A stretch of DNA of 60,000 nucleotides from Adiantum capillus-veneris (Eukaryota; Streptophyta; Polypodiopsida; Polypodiales; Pteridaceae), in contig CM043949.1 in the NCBI GenBank assembly GCA_014529385.2, forward strand, positions 148,223,850-148,283,849, written 5' to 3'. The notes beneath the pieces were generated by a model. It had not been told where the DNA came from, made no database searches, and saw only the letters and a list, made by a program, of their open reading frames with translations. This document shows positions 9,755-20,110 of the stretch, piece after piece. The number at the start of each line of letters is the position of its first letter. Position 1 is the stretch's first letter. Position numbers and translations under genes: made by a program.

Positions 9755-10158
9755 TTACGTATTATCAAACTCACTTCCGAAGGAAAGAATGCTAACAATT
9801 TCCTGAGACCATTTGGGTACCATTTCAATGTTGAAAAGATAAGCATCTTGTATGTCATCATCTACTCCTTCAGGAGCTTCCCCGTTGTGTATTCTTGAAA
9901 GATGATATGCTCGCAGATGGGTTTTACCCTTTTTGACCATTACTGTGAAGTCAAATTCTAGCAATATAATAAACCAGCGTACGATTCTCCCTGCATTATA
10001 GCGTAAATCATTCCTAACCCTTTTCTCTCGGTGGTTGTGTAGTTCTTTTCTGCACTGTTTAACTGTCGACTCGCATAGCAAACCAGAAAATCCATTGTTC
10101 CGTCTCCAGGTTGAGCTAGAATACTTCCAATGGCGTATGCTGAAGCATCAATGTGCAC
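9755..10158 (-). pseudogene. Gypsy-A RNase H, frameshifted
   Basis: Two overlapping open pieces together give the Ty3/Gypsy RNase H: MHIDASAYAIGSILAQ (first catalytic Asp), YASRQLNSAEKNYTTTERKG (Glu region), then in another frame IVRWFIILLEFDFTVMVKKGKTH. A frameshift between about 9990 and 10080 joins them. Unlike Gypsy-C, there is no second RNase H before the integrase. Confidence 0.85.
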
Positions 10159-10200
10159 ATCGAATGTCTTTTCCCAATCTGGTGCCTTTAATACAGGTGC

Positions 10201-11129
10201 TTATATAAGGTTTTCCTTCAGCTTTTGGAATAAAGTTTCACACTCCTCGGTCCACTCGAAATTGACTAGCAACCGATACAGAGGTTGTGCGATGACCGCA
10301 TACATGTATATGAATCTTCGATAATATCCGCAGTGTCCCATGAAGGATTGCACTTGTTTCGCATCAGTAATCCTGGGTAGGTCTACAATGACTTTGACTT
10401 TGTCTAGGTCTGTGGTTATGCCATTTCTGGAGACAATGTGTCCTAAGATTCGTCCTTGCTTAACCATAAATACACATTTCTCCGGGTTTAGACAGATTCG
10501 GTATGTTCTGTACTTTTCAAAGACCTTTTGCAAATGGTCCAGATGATCCTCTTGTAGAAGAGAGTGCACACACAGGTCATCCATGTAAAGTTCTAAGAAT
10601 ATTGTTAGGTATTCCTTGAATGCGTGAGTCATTAACCTCTGGAAAGTGGCTGGTGCATTAGTTAAGCCAAATGGCATAACTCGATACGCACAAATCCCCC
10701 ATTCTGTGGAAAACGCTGTTTTGTGTTGATCTTCCCTTGCTATTGCCAGTTGGTTGTATCCTGAAAACCCAGCCAGAAAGGAATAAGCCCGTTTCCCGGC
10801 CACTCACTCCAGCACATGTTCTATGATTAGCAAGGGATAATATCCCTTATGATTGCTACATTCACCTTCTTGAGGTTTACACACACCCGCAGTTTTCCAT
10901 TCTTTTTGGGAACTACCAGAATGGGTGACACCCAATCTGTATGTTCAATCTCATAGATGAATTCCGCTTGCATCAGTTTATCAATCTCTTCCTTGATTTG
11001 TTTAGCAAATGTGTCATTATATGTATAAGGACATTGTTTGCTAGGTTTTGCATCCGATTTCAAAGGAATTGAATGTTGACATATCAATGGATCAACTCCC
11101 TTGAGGTCTTTGTAGGACCAAGCGAACAC
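10201..11129 (-). pseudogene. Gypsy-A reverse transcriptase, one break
   Basis: The N-terminal part (MFAWSYKDLKGVDP...WVSPILVVPKKNGKLRVCV) stops near 10827. The catalytic part resumes at 10803 with AYSFLAGFSGYNQL, MPFGLTNAPATFQR and the active site YMDDLCVHS (complement of about 10573-10587). The thumb/connection (CVFMVKQGRILGHIVS, FMGHCGYYRRFI) follows. Both catalytic aspartates are present, unlike Gypsy-B. The break removes only a few residues (around DNYPLPIIEHVLE, which is intact in Gypsy-B). Confidence 0.92.
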
Positions 11130-11204
11130 ATCTTTATACTTCGTGAGAAGTTGTGTTAGTTGTGCTTCCTCCTCAGGTTCTAAATCGTTAGCTATATAGA
11201 CCGG

Positions 11205-12020
11205 CTAAGGCTTTTCACCTAGTTTTGTGAGGTCTATCTTTTTTGCATTTTCAGGCCCATTGTAATATTCTTGGTTGGTTCTTTCCCTGACTGGTGGTGT
11301 CATGATGATTTTTCTATCGTGGATAGTAAATTTCCGATAGTGTGCTGGTACGTTCATGTTGCCCTTTTCTGACTCCCCTTTACCATCACTATCTTCTTCA
11401 GTAGTCCATATCTCTCTCAAAGACCGTTTCAGTTCTTGGTATTTCTGTTTACGCTCTTGTTTGGTCCACCCTTGGTCTTTTGTTGTTTCTTTTTTTGATT
11501 TTTCATATTTTTGTGATTTTGTTTCGGTTTTAGCTTTTGTTACCTGTTTTGTTTCCTCTCGCGTTCTTTCTTTTCAATTTTCTGAGAATTTTCCTGATAT
11601 TCGATCTTTCACACAATCCTCTGCTTTTACAAGCACCAAATAGTGAGTTTTACCTTTTATCCTGGGCATCAGGTTCTCTCTCACTTTGTTTCCTTCTCCT
11701 TTCCTCCTATAGCGTTCTTGGTGTCTAGGGTGTTGATTAGAAAAATCATAAAACTTGATATTCTCGGCTTCATTCCCACGCGCACTTGAGGTGTCTGAAC
11801 ACTCATTATCTGCATCATCATTTACTTCCAATTGTTCAGAGGAGTTGTAAAACTCTTCTTGTTCTGGAGGTTCTACCGTTTCTTTTTCTGGTACAATGCT
11901 TACCATGTAATAAGGTAGCACATTGTAGCCATCCTTATCGCAAAATTTTATTGTTGGACTGTCGGTAATGGTACAGACATCGAATGTTTCCAGTATGTGT
12001 TCCCATTCTAGAGGTTCCAA
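11205..12020 (-). pseudogene. Gypsy-A acidic linker between protease and RT
   Basis: Two open pieces (11574-12020 and 11205-11420) encode LEPLEWEHILETFDVCTITD, CDKDGYNVLPYYMVS and an acidic/Ser-rich stretch, then RTNQEYYNGPENAKKIDL. All have counterparts in Gypsy-B (LEPLEWSQILATLDVC, DENGYDIIPYYMLS) and the first two in the relic Gypsy-D. This is a family-specific spacer of unknown role in Pol. Confidence 0.7.
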
Positions 12021-12059
12021 GGCATCTTCAGGGAAAGGTTTCGGAATATACTCCTTGTC

Positions 12060-12665
12060 CTAAATTGCTCTTTCTGAGATGCATTCCTCTCTTCTTAAGC
12101 TTCCACAATGTGAAGCTCCGCACATCCATAGCTCTTTTGGTTGCCCTAACCATGCTGGTAGTTCCGATCCTGCTACCATAGCCGAATCAAACTCTTCCAC
12201 TGGTGTTTGGTTTACATCTTTGTAACTATGGTCTTTCAGGTGTATTTTAGTTGTTGTCTCACCATGTCTGAGGTATATGTAGTCATAACCCCAATCTTGG
12301 ACCATCTTCAGTTGTCGCATGAATGATCGTCCCAAAATTATCTCATAATTGTTCTTTTTGTAAAAATCGACTATTGCAAATGTATGCTCATACTCGATTC
12401 CGCACGAAGTGACAATTACTTTTTCTAAGAGTCCAAGAGGCTTCTCCATGAACCCATCTTCCAATTGCAGTTTCATTCTGGTAGCCCTCAAAGCTGGTTT
12501 TCCCCATTTTTCCAGATTTCCTTGGTGGCGATAGCAACTCCCGCTCCACTATCAAGAATAGCCTTGGAGACTACTCCTTGGAATTCTACCGGTAGCGTGG
12601 TGTTTCCGTCTTCTCCCTCTCAATATTCTCCAACCTTATTCAATGGTACTGGTCTAGTGTTTAGG
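12060..12665 (-). pseudogene. Gypsy-A aspartic protease (PR1)
   Basis: The active-site segment AILDSGAG is encoded around 12540-12560. A TGA follows before the main open piece (12060-12491): a flap region, GIEYEHTFAIVDF, then YEIILGRSFMRQL (the second hydrophobic-Gly motif), QDWGYDYIYLRHG, and a C-terminal MCGASHC. PR1 would cleave Gag-Pol in the particle. Another stop lies just upstream of the active site (VGEY then TGA). The reading frame through here suggests one continuous original Gag-Pol rather than a programmed frameshift. Confidence 0.85.
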
Positions 12666-12732
12666 TTAGGTCTGTCCAACTCCCTAATTCCTTCTTGGAG
12701 CTTCAAGGTGGGGTCTTTCACTCCAAATTTTT

Positions 12733-13374
12733 CTAGGCATTTTCCCACTGTGGTCCGTTTGGCATTAACCTTAGGAGTTCTGCTAACGTGATTGTGTATG
12801 CCAACGGGGTGGATAACAACTCAATCAATCCTTGCGAATCCATTACCTTGTTAGAAGAAAGTCTTTGAGATGGAATTGCTCTCACTTCCGACTTAGCTTC
12901 GTACTCTCCCAGGTAAGAGGGTAAAGTTTTCAAAGAGTGTGGTTGGCTATGCCCCGAACTAATAGATCCTTGCTCTCCCCCTTGTGAATGTATCTCAAAA
13001 TTCATATGCGATCTTACCTCAAATTCTTCAATAGGAGGTAGGATCACATTCTTTTCTTTTCTCGTGCTATTCATGGCGTTACTCATCCTATTAGCCTCGT
13101 TGGCCTCTCGGATTTGCTTCCACAGATCGTCTAGACCGTTACCGTCCTTACCCATTTCTACCAATATTTTAGGCTAGAACCCGTCACTTGCCCCATCAGT
13201 GGTATTTGGCACTACGATAGGCTCTCCTCTGGACTCATAATCATTAGTGAGTCTTTCCTTTGTTTCTTCATGTTTCTCTAATGTTGGTTGGATAGGGGTT
13301 GGAGCTGGTGCGTCATGACAATTTGCCGGTTTACCCAACGGGTCTTCCATCAATGATTGAGCCATCTCGATCAT
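12733..13374 (-). pseudogene. Gypsy-A Gag C-terminal region, frameshifted
   Basis: Two open pieces in one frame (13174-13374 and 12733-13164) hold LKTLPSYLGEYEAKSEVRAIPSQR and TPLAYTITLAELLRL. These match Gypsy-B Gag (LRTLSSYMGNYEARSKIRRVPSQR, TPVKCTITLAELLKI). A one-base deletion near 12760 shifts the frame before KCLEKFG. The region lies after the zinc knuckle and seems specific to this family. Confidence 0.78.
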
Positions 13375-15925
13375 ACTCGTTTACCTTGTCTACCAGTACA
13401 GATCCTCCTGATTCTGCACTTTTGGGCTCTGCTATTTCCTTGGGTGCTATGACTGCTGTGGTGTGTGAGCTTAAGCTAGCTAGATCCTCTAACCGCTCCA
13501 ATATGTTCTTTGTATGTTTCAAATCCTCGGATAGGGTTGTTTGCTCCCGTTCTTTCCTGGCCTTCCTACGCGCCTTTCTAGCTTTCCAAGTGTTTCTCTG
13601 ATTTTTCGTTTCTGAACTTTGGGAATCGGTTTTTGATTCTTCAAGTATGGGTTCGTTCGTCCTTCTTTGGGCTTCGGCTCGTGTTACCGCCTGAATAGGT
13701 ATGATTGTTTCATTTTCCGATCCTCCACTGGAGGGTACTGTTTCTAACATGTTCAAGGTGGTTTTTGCTCCTTTGCTCGGGTTTTTAGGGCAATCGGGAA
13801 TCAAATAAGTAATTCCACATTCTGGACAATACGCATTGACTCTAATGATTTCATCATGAGGACAGTGTCTCAGCCAATGGTCTCCTCCACACTTGTAACA
13901 GGGTCCCTTGGGTTGTTGAGGTGCTCCTTGAGCCCCTCTTTTTTGGTAAGCATGTCTCTGTCCGCCCATGCCTCCATTGGCTATGAACATCAGTGTTCGT
14001 TCATCTAAGCTATATCTTCCTTCTCCTGCAGCTTGTGTAGCAGTTGGTGGTCCTTGATTCCCTATGATGCTCCAAGGTTCTGATGTCGAGGGTTCTTCTG
14101 GTGAATAATAGACAGGGTTTGCCGCATATCCATTGGGATCTTCATAATATGCATGCATAGGCACCAAAGCCTTTTCTTCTGATTCAGTTACCGTTGGTGT
14201 GTATCTGATACCAACTGGTCGTAATCCTGGTAGGGGTGGTTGTTGCCCCAACACTGGTTGTGGTCTTTCTACACCTACAGGTCCCGGTAAGTTGCCAGCT
14301 TGATATTTGGGCATCTGTGGAACTTGAGGGGAAGCTACTTGATCTTGGGGAGCGTAAGGTCTCTCTCTCACATATCCCTTGTTATAATAACATTCCTCGG
14401 TCCCATGGTTTGTCCATTTTTGTTCAATAGCACACCACTTGGGCTGTTTAGCCTCGGGTTTGGCGTACAAGTTGATCTTTTTTAGCACTTCATCTACGAG
14501 CTGCTCTTGGTTTACTGCTATTTCTCCTTTCAGTGCTGTCTTGGAAGAGTTGCTTCCACATTGTTGTGAAGATGAATTGTCATCAAGGTCCTTGAACTCC
14601 CCTTCTTTGTAGACCGCACAATTGTCCACAAGGTACAGAGCCTCCTTGGTTAACTCATTCAACGTCTTGCTCCTCTTCATATGTAAGTCTTTCTGGAGAT
14701 CTGCATTCCTTAGTCCTTGGATGAATATCAGCATAAGTCTGGACTGAGTTGGCAGTTCTTCAACAGGACATAACTTAACATATCTTTTTAGTGTTAGGGA
14801 TTCCTTTCGTACATATTCTCCATCTTTTTGTTTGAATTTATGGATTTGTGAGACGGTATTATGAGCTATTTCCCTTTGAGAGAATTCCTCAATAAACTCG
14901 TCAAACACTTCCGCCATCAACTCAAAGTCTCTACGCTTCACAGAGTCAAACCAAGTTGCAGCATCATCCTCTAGGGTTAGTCCAAACCTTGCAAATTGGG
15001 TGGAAAAATCTAACACCTCTTCGGCTCTAATTACACGTACAAAGGCTGCTACATGATCTCTTGGGTCTCTGTTTCCTGTGTATTTCTTGTTTACCCATTT
15101 TTGCACTTGAGAAGGTCTAATTCTGCGATGGTCTACAAACCTCATCATTGGATCACCCTGTCCAAGTCGATACACCTCCTCAGGACTTCTGTAATAGGCT
15201 GGTTCCCCTCCCAATGGTGCTCCTAAGCCATAATTTCTAACAGTTCTCGCTGAAGGTGGTGCTTCTCTTCGAACTCGTTCTATGGGTGGTCCTCCAGGCT
15301 CTGTCGACCCTTGTGTCTTTGGCTTACACTCTGCTTGATACCTTGAATAGTGTGGTGGTTCTTGCAAATCCCTGAGCCCTCGTGCGACTTGATAACCATC
15401 TCGGTTTCGCTCTGGTTCCATTGTTGCACTCTGTCGAAGCCATGCCTGCAATGATGGCTGGTTTGCTGGTTGGTCTTCGTTGTTGAATGGTTGTGGTCGA
15501 GTGGAATGTGAGGTAGTGTTATACTCGTCGGAAAAAGGATTTGTTGACTTGCTTGGGGTGTGGGCTGCTCTTGGCACTTCCTCAGGGGTATATGCTGGTG
15601 CTCCTGGACCTGTTGCTCTTTCTACTTCCTCTGGGAGAATACGTTGGTATTCTCGCCCGTATTGATCAACAAAAACTATGCCCTTCCCCGTAGCAGTTTC
15701 ATAAGAGAATAAGTAAAGAACCTTGTCTTTTCTTAGTTCGTTTACGTATGGTTCTTTGCTGCGAAAGTAAGAGACAATACCCTCACTCTCATGTTTGTAG
15801 ATTCCCACGTTCTCGTTGTAAGTTGGAACCTTGGTTGTTTTCTTATCATATATAAAAATAGCTCTGGGCTGATCAATGTTTGGTGGCGGTTCTTGAGTTT
15901 CTGAAACCATTTTCCCTTTTGCCAC
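13331..15925 (-). CDS. Gypsy-A Gag main part (864 codons)
   Basis: The order is a small beta-rich module (YLFSYETATGKGIVFVDQYG, residues 71-90), a proline/charge-rich region, and the retrotransposon Gag core (VQKWVNKKYTGNRDPRDHVA, FARFGLTLEDDAATWFDSVK, LPTQSRLMLIFIQGLRNADL). A Pro/Gly-rich stretch leads to a zinc knuckle CYKCGGDHWLRHC, followed by a second Cys pair (YCPECGITYLIPDC) in which the His of a CCHC box is missing. The C-terminus is basic (KARKARRKARKERE). At over 1000 residues with its extensions it is much larger than a typical Ty3/Gypsy Gag. The frame continues upstream through one TAA, so the ATG at 15925 is probably not the original start. Confidence 0.92.
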   Translation of the reverse strand: MAKGKMVSETQEPPPNIDQPRAIFIYDKKTTKVPTYNENVGIYKHESEGIVSYFRSKEPYVNELRKDKVLYLFSYETATGKGIVFVDQYGREYQRILPEEVERATGPGAPAYTPEEVPRAAHTPSKSTNPFSDEYNTTSHSTRPQPFNNEDQPANQPSLQAWLRQSATMEPERNRDGYQVARGLRDLQEPPHYSRYQAECKPKTQGSTEPGGPPIERVRREAPPSARTVRNYGLGAPLGGEPAYYRSPEEVYRLGQGDPMMRFVDHRRIRPSQVQKWVNKKYTGNRDPRDHVAAFVRVIRAEEVLDFSTQFARFGLTLEDDAATWFDSVKRRDFELMAEVFDEFIEEFSQREIAHNTVSQIHKFKQKDGEYVRKESLTLKRYVKLCPVEELPTQSRLMLIFIQGLRNADLQKDLHMKRSKTLNELTKEALYLVDNCAVYKEGEFKDLDDNSSSQQCGSNSSKTALKGEIAVNQEQLVDEVLKKINLYAKPEAKQPKWCAIEQKWTNHGTEECYYNKGYVRERPYAPQDQVASPQVPQMPKYQAGNLPGPVGVERPQPVLGQQPPLPGLRPVGIRYTPTVTESEEKALVPMHAYYEDPNGYAANPVYYSPEEPSTSEPWSIIGNQGPPTATQAAGEGRYSLDERTLMFIANGGMGGQRHAYQKRGAQGAPQQPKGPCYKCGGDHWLRHCPHDEIIRVNAYCPECGITYLIPDCPKNPSKGAKTTLNMLETVPSSGGSENETIIPIQAVTRAEAQRRTNEPILEESKTDSQSSETKNQRNTWKARKARRKARKEREQTTLSEDLKHTKNILERLEDLASLSSHTTAVIAPKEIAEPKSAESGGSVLVDKVNEYDRDGSIIDGRPVG

Positions 15926-15943
15926 GTTATCTCCATATTTGTT

Positions 15944-16408
15944 TTAATCTTCAGGGTTGCTAACTATTAAATAGTAGTTCTCCTTTTCGTCTTGAAATCT
16001 ATCTCCATCATCATATACTCGGATTATCTCCAATCTTTGTGCTGGCCTCTCTTCGATACAAATGCACTTGCGGCCTTGATAGTCAGAATAGACTAGGGCT
16101 CCTCTTGAGTTTGTTCCCTCTAAGAAGATCACCGTGAGCCTGGAATCATTCAAAGGATTTTGGGAGGTGCTTCCTCCTCGCATAGGTCCATCATAGGTGA
16201 AACCTCCTGGCTGTTTACTATCCATCACGAAGAAAGATTTGTCTGACGAAGTGTCAGTATCACTACCTTCCTCAATAATCGGTGCTAGTGGATCTAGCCT
16301 TGCCTGAGTTACACTCTCTTCGGTGGACACTAAGCTACCTTGGTCACCTGCCACCTTCTGGTCTCTAACAATGTAGCTTTCTGATCTTAAATTGATCAAA
16401 CTTATCAA
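15944..16408 (-). CDS. Gypsy-A Gag N-terminal extension
   Basis: 154 codons in the same frame as the main Gag and separated from it by one stop (SNPED then TAA); in Gypsy-B the same place reads SNPEDYNSR. Conserved pieces are STEESVTQARLDPLAPIIEE and LTVIFLEGTNSRGALVYSDY. The latter resembles the module at the start of the main Gag, suggesting an internal duplication. The start at 16408 fits the Gypsy-B alignment, where the first Met is followed by YLRSGDF against NLRSESY here. Confidence 0.75.
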   Translation of the reverse strand: MISLINLRSESYIVRDQKVAGDQGSLVSTEESVTQARLDPLAPIIEEGSDTDTSSDKSFFVMDSKQPGGFTYDGPMRGGSTSQNPLNDSRLTVIFLEGTNSRGALVYSDYQGRKCICIEERPAQRLEIIRVYDDGDRFQDEKENYYLIVSNPED

Positions 16409-16823
16409 TGCAATTAATCACAATTCCAACTACTCACCTGGCAATGGGTCAGTTTCTGCACAACTTCTTGATTTGTTGCTGAATATACCTGTACACAAGC
16501 GTTTTAAGTTCGGCAATTGAACCAAAGCATTTATCTGCTAGAGGTTATCTTAGTAATGATTGGTATAACTGGAGAGTTAATCTCAACCATTACTGTATTT
16601 TATACACTGCTGATGTTCTGGATTAGGTTTGCTAATCTGAAACACTATTTCCCTCAGATGTTGGTCAATTTGTGCGAAAAAAGTCTGAATTCAGTCCTTG
16701 CTTCGTCAAATGGGCAAACAAGGTTCAAATTCACTTCTGAAAGAAGTTCTGGAACCCTTAAGCCAAATGGAACCTCACTGTCTAGCTAGGCCAGGACAAA
16801 TTTTCTCTACAGTATGCCCCAAT

Positions 16824-17686
16824 AGACATCCTACGCGTAGGATGTCTCCTTCTATTTTGTGCCAGGATTTTTGCACTGTTGTTTCCCTTTGTTGTGCTGA
16901 GCTTACAACTGCTTTTAGTTTTTGATTTGGACACCTATTAGCTAGTCAATGAGTCAGAAATCTGTTCCGACGGCCTGTTGATGGTATTGATCGGTCTAAT
17001 CAACTCCAAATTGGACCAAAACTAGGAGGCTTGCCTTAGGCTATATAACACCTTACAATGCTCAAAGTCAAAGTCTGGCTTAATTTTCTTGCATTAGACA
17101 TCCTACGCGTAGGATGTATTTTTTATCAGAATGACTTTAAACTCAAGACTCAAGCTCCCCTTGAGTTGCTGATCACTTTGGTATACTCAGAATTCAGTTT
17201 GGAGTCCCAAATCACTCATAAGACATCCTACGCGTAGGATGTCTATTTGGCCTGTTTGACCCCAGATTTGTCCCACAGCTTCCCCTCGATGTCAATATCC
17301 CAGTGGTATGCTTAGATTTTGATTTGAATGTCAAAAGTCCCAATCTTCAACTGTTTTTGCTTTTTCAGTCAAAAGTGCTAAAGACCACTTTGAACCCAAT
17401 TTTCTTACCCAAATGAGGTGAAACCCCTTTTAGTCACTCAATATATCATGCAAGACATACTCATGCAGCCAACTTATGGTTTTGGTCTCAAGTTAATTTT
17501 TTAGCACTATTTGGGTAGGATGTCTAGCAATTTCAGTCTATCTGGCGTTATCCTGTCAAGATATAGCCAAAGTTCCACTTTCCAGTTGAAATAAGGGTAA
17601 ACCCTACCTTCTGAACACATTGGTCAACTCAAAATGCCAAAATTCCTCCCAGATTGGCTTGTAGACATCCTACGCGTAGGATGTCG
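16824..17686 (-). repeat. Gypsy-A palindrome array in the 5' leader
   Basis: The same 24-bp palindrome as upstream of ORF3 occurs at 16824-16847 (perfect), 17096-17119 (one mismatch), 17221-17244 (perfect) and 17663-17686 (one mismatch), with a half-site GGGTAGGATGTCT at 17513-17525. Starts are 272, 125, 292 and 150 bp apart, i.e. one unit or about half a unit of the ORF3-side spacing. The array lies 0.4-1.3 kb upstream of the Gag start. The rest of the leader (16409-18215) has no visible gene. Confidence 0.93.
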
Positions 17687-18215
17687 ATTGGCTTAAAATT
17701 AAAGTCTTTTCTGACAGGAATGCTCCTGATGCTCTGTAGATCTATCAGAAACACTCACAGTAACTTTTGGACTTCAATTAGGCTTTCAGCCACACTTTTG
17801 CGTCTTTTTGCGTCTTTTACCAACTTGTAATGATTCTACCAAGCAAGTGTACATGCATGAAATGCTCTAGATCTGAATCATGATGTCCTACTTACTCTAC
17901 TCCTACCTATCATGAAGAAATGGTGATAATGGTGTTTTTGGTTGCTTTTTGGCCACTCCCGACTCTCAAGCTCTTTTCTCACCGCTTCTACCACTCCAAC
18001 TCCTACTCTAGAACTCGACTACTACCTAAAACTCCTAAGTCTACCTCCTCTACCTAAGACGAAGGATCTAGGCCAGACACACGCTTCCTAGACTCCCTCT
18101 AAGACCTAGAGAGTCCTCCACCCTCTGATCCTATGTAACTGTAAAGCGAGACTCTTAGCTAGCCCAAAATCCCAATCCTCAAGGATTAGTCTCGGTCACC
18201 TACCTAAGGTTTTCG

Positions 18216-18233
18216 TCCCCGACAGCTGCGCCA
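18216..18233 (-). other. Gypsy-A primer-binding site, tRNA-Asp-like
   Basis: The minus strand reads TGGCGCAGCTGTCGGGGA one base inside the LTR. From memory, plant tRNA-Asp gives TGGCGCCGTTGCCGGGGA, so 15 of 18 positions match. This primer is usual in plant Tat/Athila-type elements. Confidence 0.7.
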
Positions 18234-18234
18234 A

Positions 18235-19169
18235 TGTTGGACGGATACGCCGCGACGGACATCGGCACAACGAGAACTCACCTAACATGTAAGGTCAGCT
18301 AAGGACGAAGCTCGACCCGCAGGCGCGTGGAAGCAAGCATAAGGTGTCAACCTACACTCGACCGACTCTTAACTAATTCCTACAGAGGTCTCTACCAATT
18401 GTCTAAGTCATAGCCTTCAAGAGTGCAAAAGAGGAGACTTCCTACAATGCTTGCTAGAGCCGAACACCCATCAAACACTTTCGAAACACCATAGAACTTG
18501 AAGGAGACCCTACTAATACCTATAGGCCACTCTCCCTAAGGTCTATGAACCAAAATCACGACCCAAAACAACCGGTGCAGAAATGTGTAGGATGTCTGGC
18601 CAAAATTTGGAGGTCTTCGGTTTCGAAATCTGAAGTGCCTAATGTGTAGTTCTACTCAATGTGAACACGTGGATATGCTGCAATGCAAAATCAGATAACA
18701 TATGCTCACCCAAACAACCGATGAAGCTCGTAGAAGGAGCTCCCAAAGCCGGACCGCACGCGCGCAATGTTGGTATCGGCGTGTAGCTCTAGCTGGGGAC
18801 AACACGCTGCACTTCTCCGCACTCGATTCCGACCACTGTAATACACGTAGCATCAAGACGAAGCTCACACTCTCTCCCTCGTACACAGTACGCTCACTCA
18901 CAGACTTCAAACTTGTTTAAACTGATAAAAGCTTTTTTTTCATTAAGGTCAAAAAGTGGTATATATACCTTACAACTTCTCAAACCCTAAAGTTCCAAAA
19001 TCAACTATGTACTCAATCTAACTATCAAAACTGGGATACAATCTGGAAACTTTTGTAAGTCCCAATATTTACAAGGTGAAAATTTGGGTTTTCCTTGATG
19101 AATGAATAATTACAAAGATAATAGTCCACCAAGTAGTTAGATGTCGTGGGGTGTGTCCAGCTTCTAACA
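18235..19169 (-). repeat. Gypsy-A 5' LTR (935 bp)
   Basis: The plus-strand text runs from TGTTGGACGG to CTTCTAACA: TG/CA ends with a near-perfect inverted TGTTGGA/TCTAACA. The length matches the Gypsy-B LTRs (920-926 bp). The next five bases outside, ATCAT, would be the target-site copy; its partner is off the window. The LTR contains a degraded copy of half the element palindrome (ATGTGTAGGATGTCT, 18583-18597). Confidence 0.78.
18958..18969 (-). promoter_or_regulatory. Gypsy-A LTR TATA box inside a 12-bp palindrome
   Basis: GGTATATATACC is self-complementary and contains a TATA core, in the 5' part of the LTR as read on the minus strand. In Gypsy-B the TATA box is likewise flanked by an inverted repeat. 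Confidence 0.5.
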
Positions 19170-19232
19170 ATCATATGCCAAAGTTAGGATAGATTCAAAC
19201 ATGACTGTCGGTCACGTCTGAGGTAGTGTGAG

Positions 19233-19300
19233 CACTACAAGAGATCGCTTAAATTTCGACATTAGATTATCGACGTAAATGGCGGACATCATTATATGTG
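19233..19300. mobile_element. Possible CACTA (En/Spm) transposon terminus
   Basis: CACTACAAGAGATCG resembles the CACTACAAGAAA terminal repeat of plant CACTA transposons, and the following ATTTCGACATTAG...ATCGACG is in keeping with such ends. I found no matching inverted terminus (TCTTGTAGTG) before 21720, so at most a broken element is present. Confidence 0.3.
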
Positions 19301-19334
19301 TAGGTAGGAGGGAGATCAAGTTTAAGAAAAAGTA

Positions 19335-19460
19335 ATGTTTAAACTTTTGACGCATATACCAGTGCACTTTTTGGCACATATTTCAATGTGTATACCGGCG
19401 TGCATATCGGTATCTGTACCAGCGCACATACCAACACCTGTATCGACAAATTCTGCAAAA
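19335..19460. repeat. Short degenerate minisatellite
   Basis: Runs such as GTATACCGGCGTGCAT, CTGTACCAGCGCACAT and ACACCTGTATCG repeat a 10-14 bp theme (TACCnGCGnnCAT). Both strands stay open over about 330 bp here (19322-19667). The encoded residues are low-complexity, so I do not call a gene. A good-looking splice donor (AAT then GTAAGC) lies near 19610 on the plus strand. Confidence 0.4.
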
Positions 19461-19739
19461 TCAGAATCGAAGGTTTCTCCTGCGCATTTCGCTCCTTTCT
19501 TCTCTTCCTCTCTTGCCCTCCTAGGCCTCCTCCTCATTTGTTGCAAATTTACTGCCTCACGACTTGCCGGAGTTGAGATTTTCACTCGTAGGCTACGTTC
19601 CATCAACAATGTAAGCTTCTTTTCAAGTTTCCTTTTAGATTTGTTCACTTTATGTGAGTGTCTCTAACATTGTGTGTGTGTTTGCATGTTTAAAGATATT
19701 ATTCCAAATTGTTTCTTGCTCAAATAGGCCGCATGTGAG

Positions 19740-20110
19740 TGCTCTATCATTCTTTTTTTTTTTACATACACACATACACACACACGTTCACATAAACATG
19801 CATAGAAGTAAATAAAATTGTACACTAAACAATATAAACACAATATACACACATATTTTTCAAATCAAAAAAATTAATAAATGTTATTTTATAAATAATT
19901 TTAATTAAAAATCATCATTAACAAAGAAAGATAACGATATTTTATCATTAAAAGAAATATTTATATTAGTATAATTAGTTTTGTTGTTTTAATGTAAATA
20001 AATTTAGAATTCAAAAATTATATTGTTATTTTTGTAATTGTGACTTATCTTAGGCTATTTTCTTAATTACGTTTAATCCTTTAACACTAACCTTTAAGTG
20101 ATAATTTGTT
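19740..20110. other. AT-rich low-complexity stretch
   Basis: A T-run and a CA-rich simple repeat (ACACATACACACACAC) are followed by about 300 bp of very AT-rich DNA without a reading frame. No gene is seen. Confidence 0.7.

Larger units (their letters stand above)
3925..19169 (-). mobile_element. Gypsy-A: giant Ty3/Gypsy element with extra ORFs, left end off the window
   Basis: Reading on the minus strand: 5' LTR (18235-19169), tRNA-Asp-like PBS, leader with palindromes, Gag, protease, RT, RNase H, integrase, second protease-like domain, Trp-motif tail, spacer with palindromes, and the start of a third ORF (4200), which is interrupted by Copia-A. RT precedes integrase, the Ty3/Gypsy order. 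At least 15.2 kb is present and the 3' part is off-window. It is homologous throughout to Gypsy-B. No chromodomain and no archaeal-type RNase H are visible. Frameshifts and stops break gag-pol in several places. Confidence 0.93.

Noticed and set aside
18656-18910. 84-codon minus-strand ORF in Gypsy-A LTR
   Set aside because: No family features, both strands are open over the same stretch, and it lies in LTR sequence, so it is likely chance.
19322-19667. Protein gene on either strand
   Set aside because: Both strands are open because of a short degenerate repeat; translations are low-complexity and no domain is recognisable.
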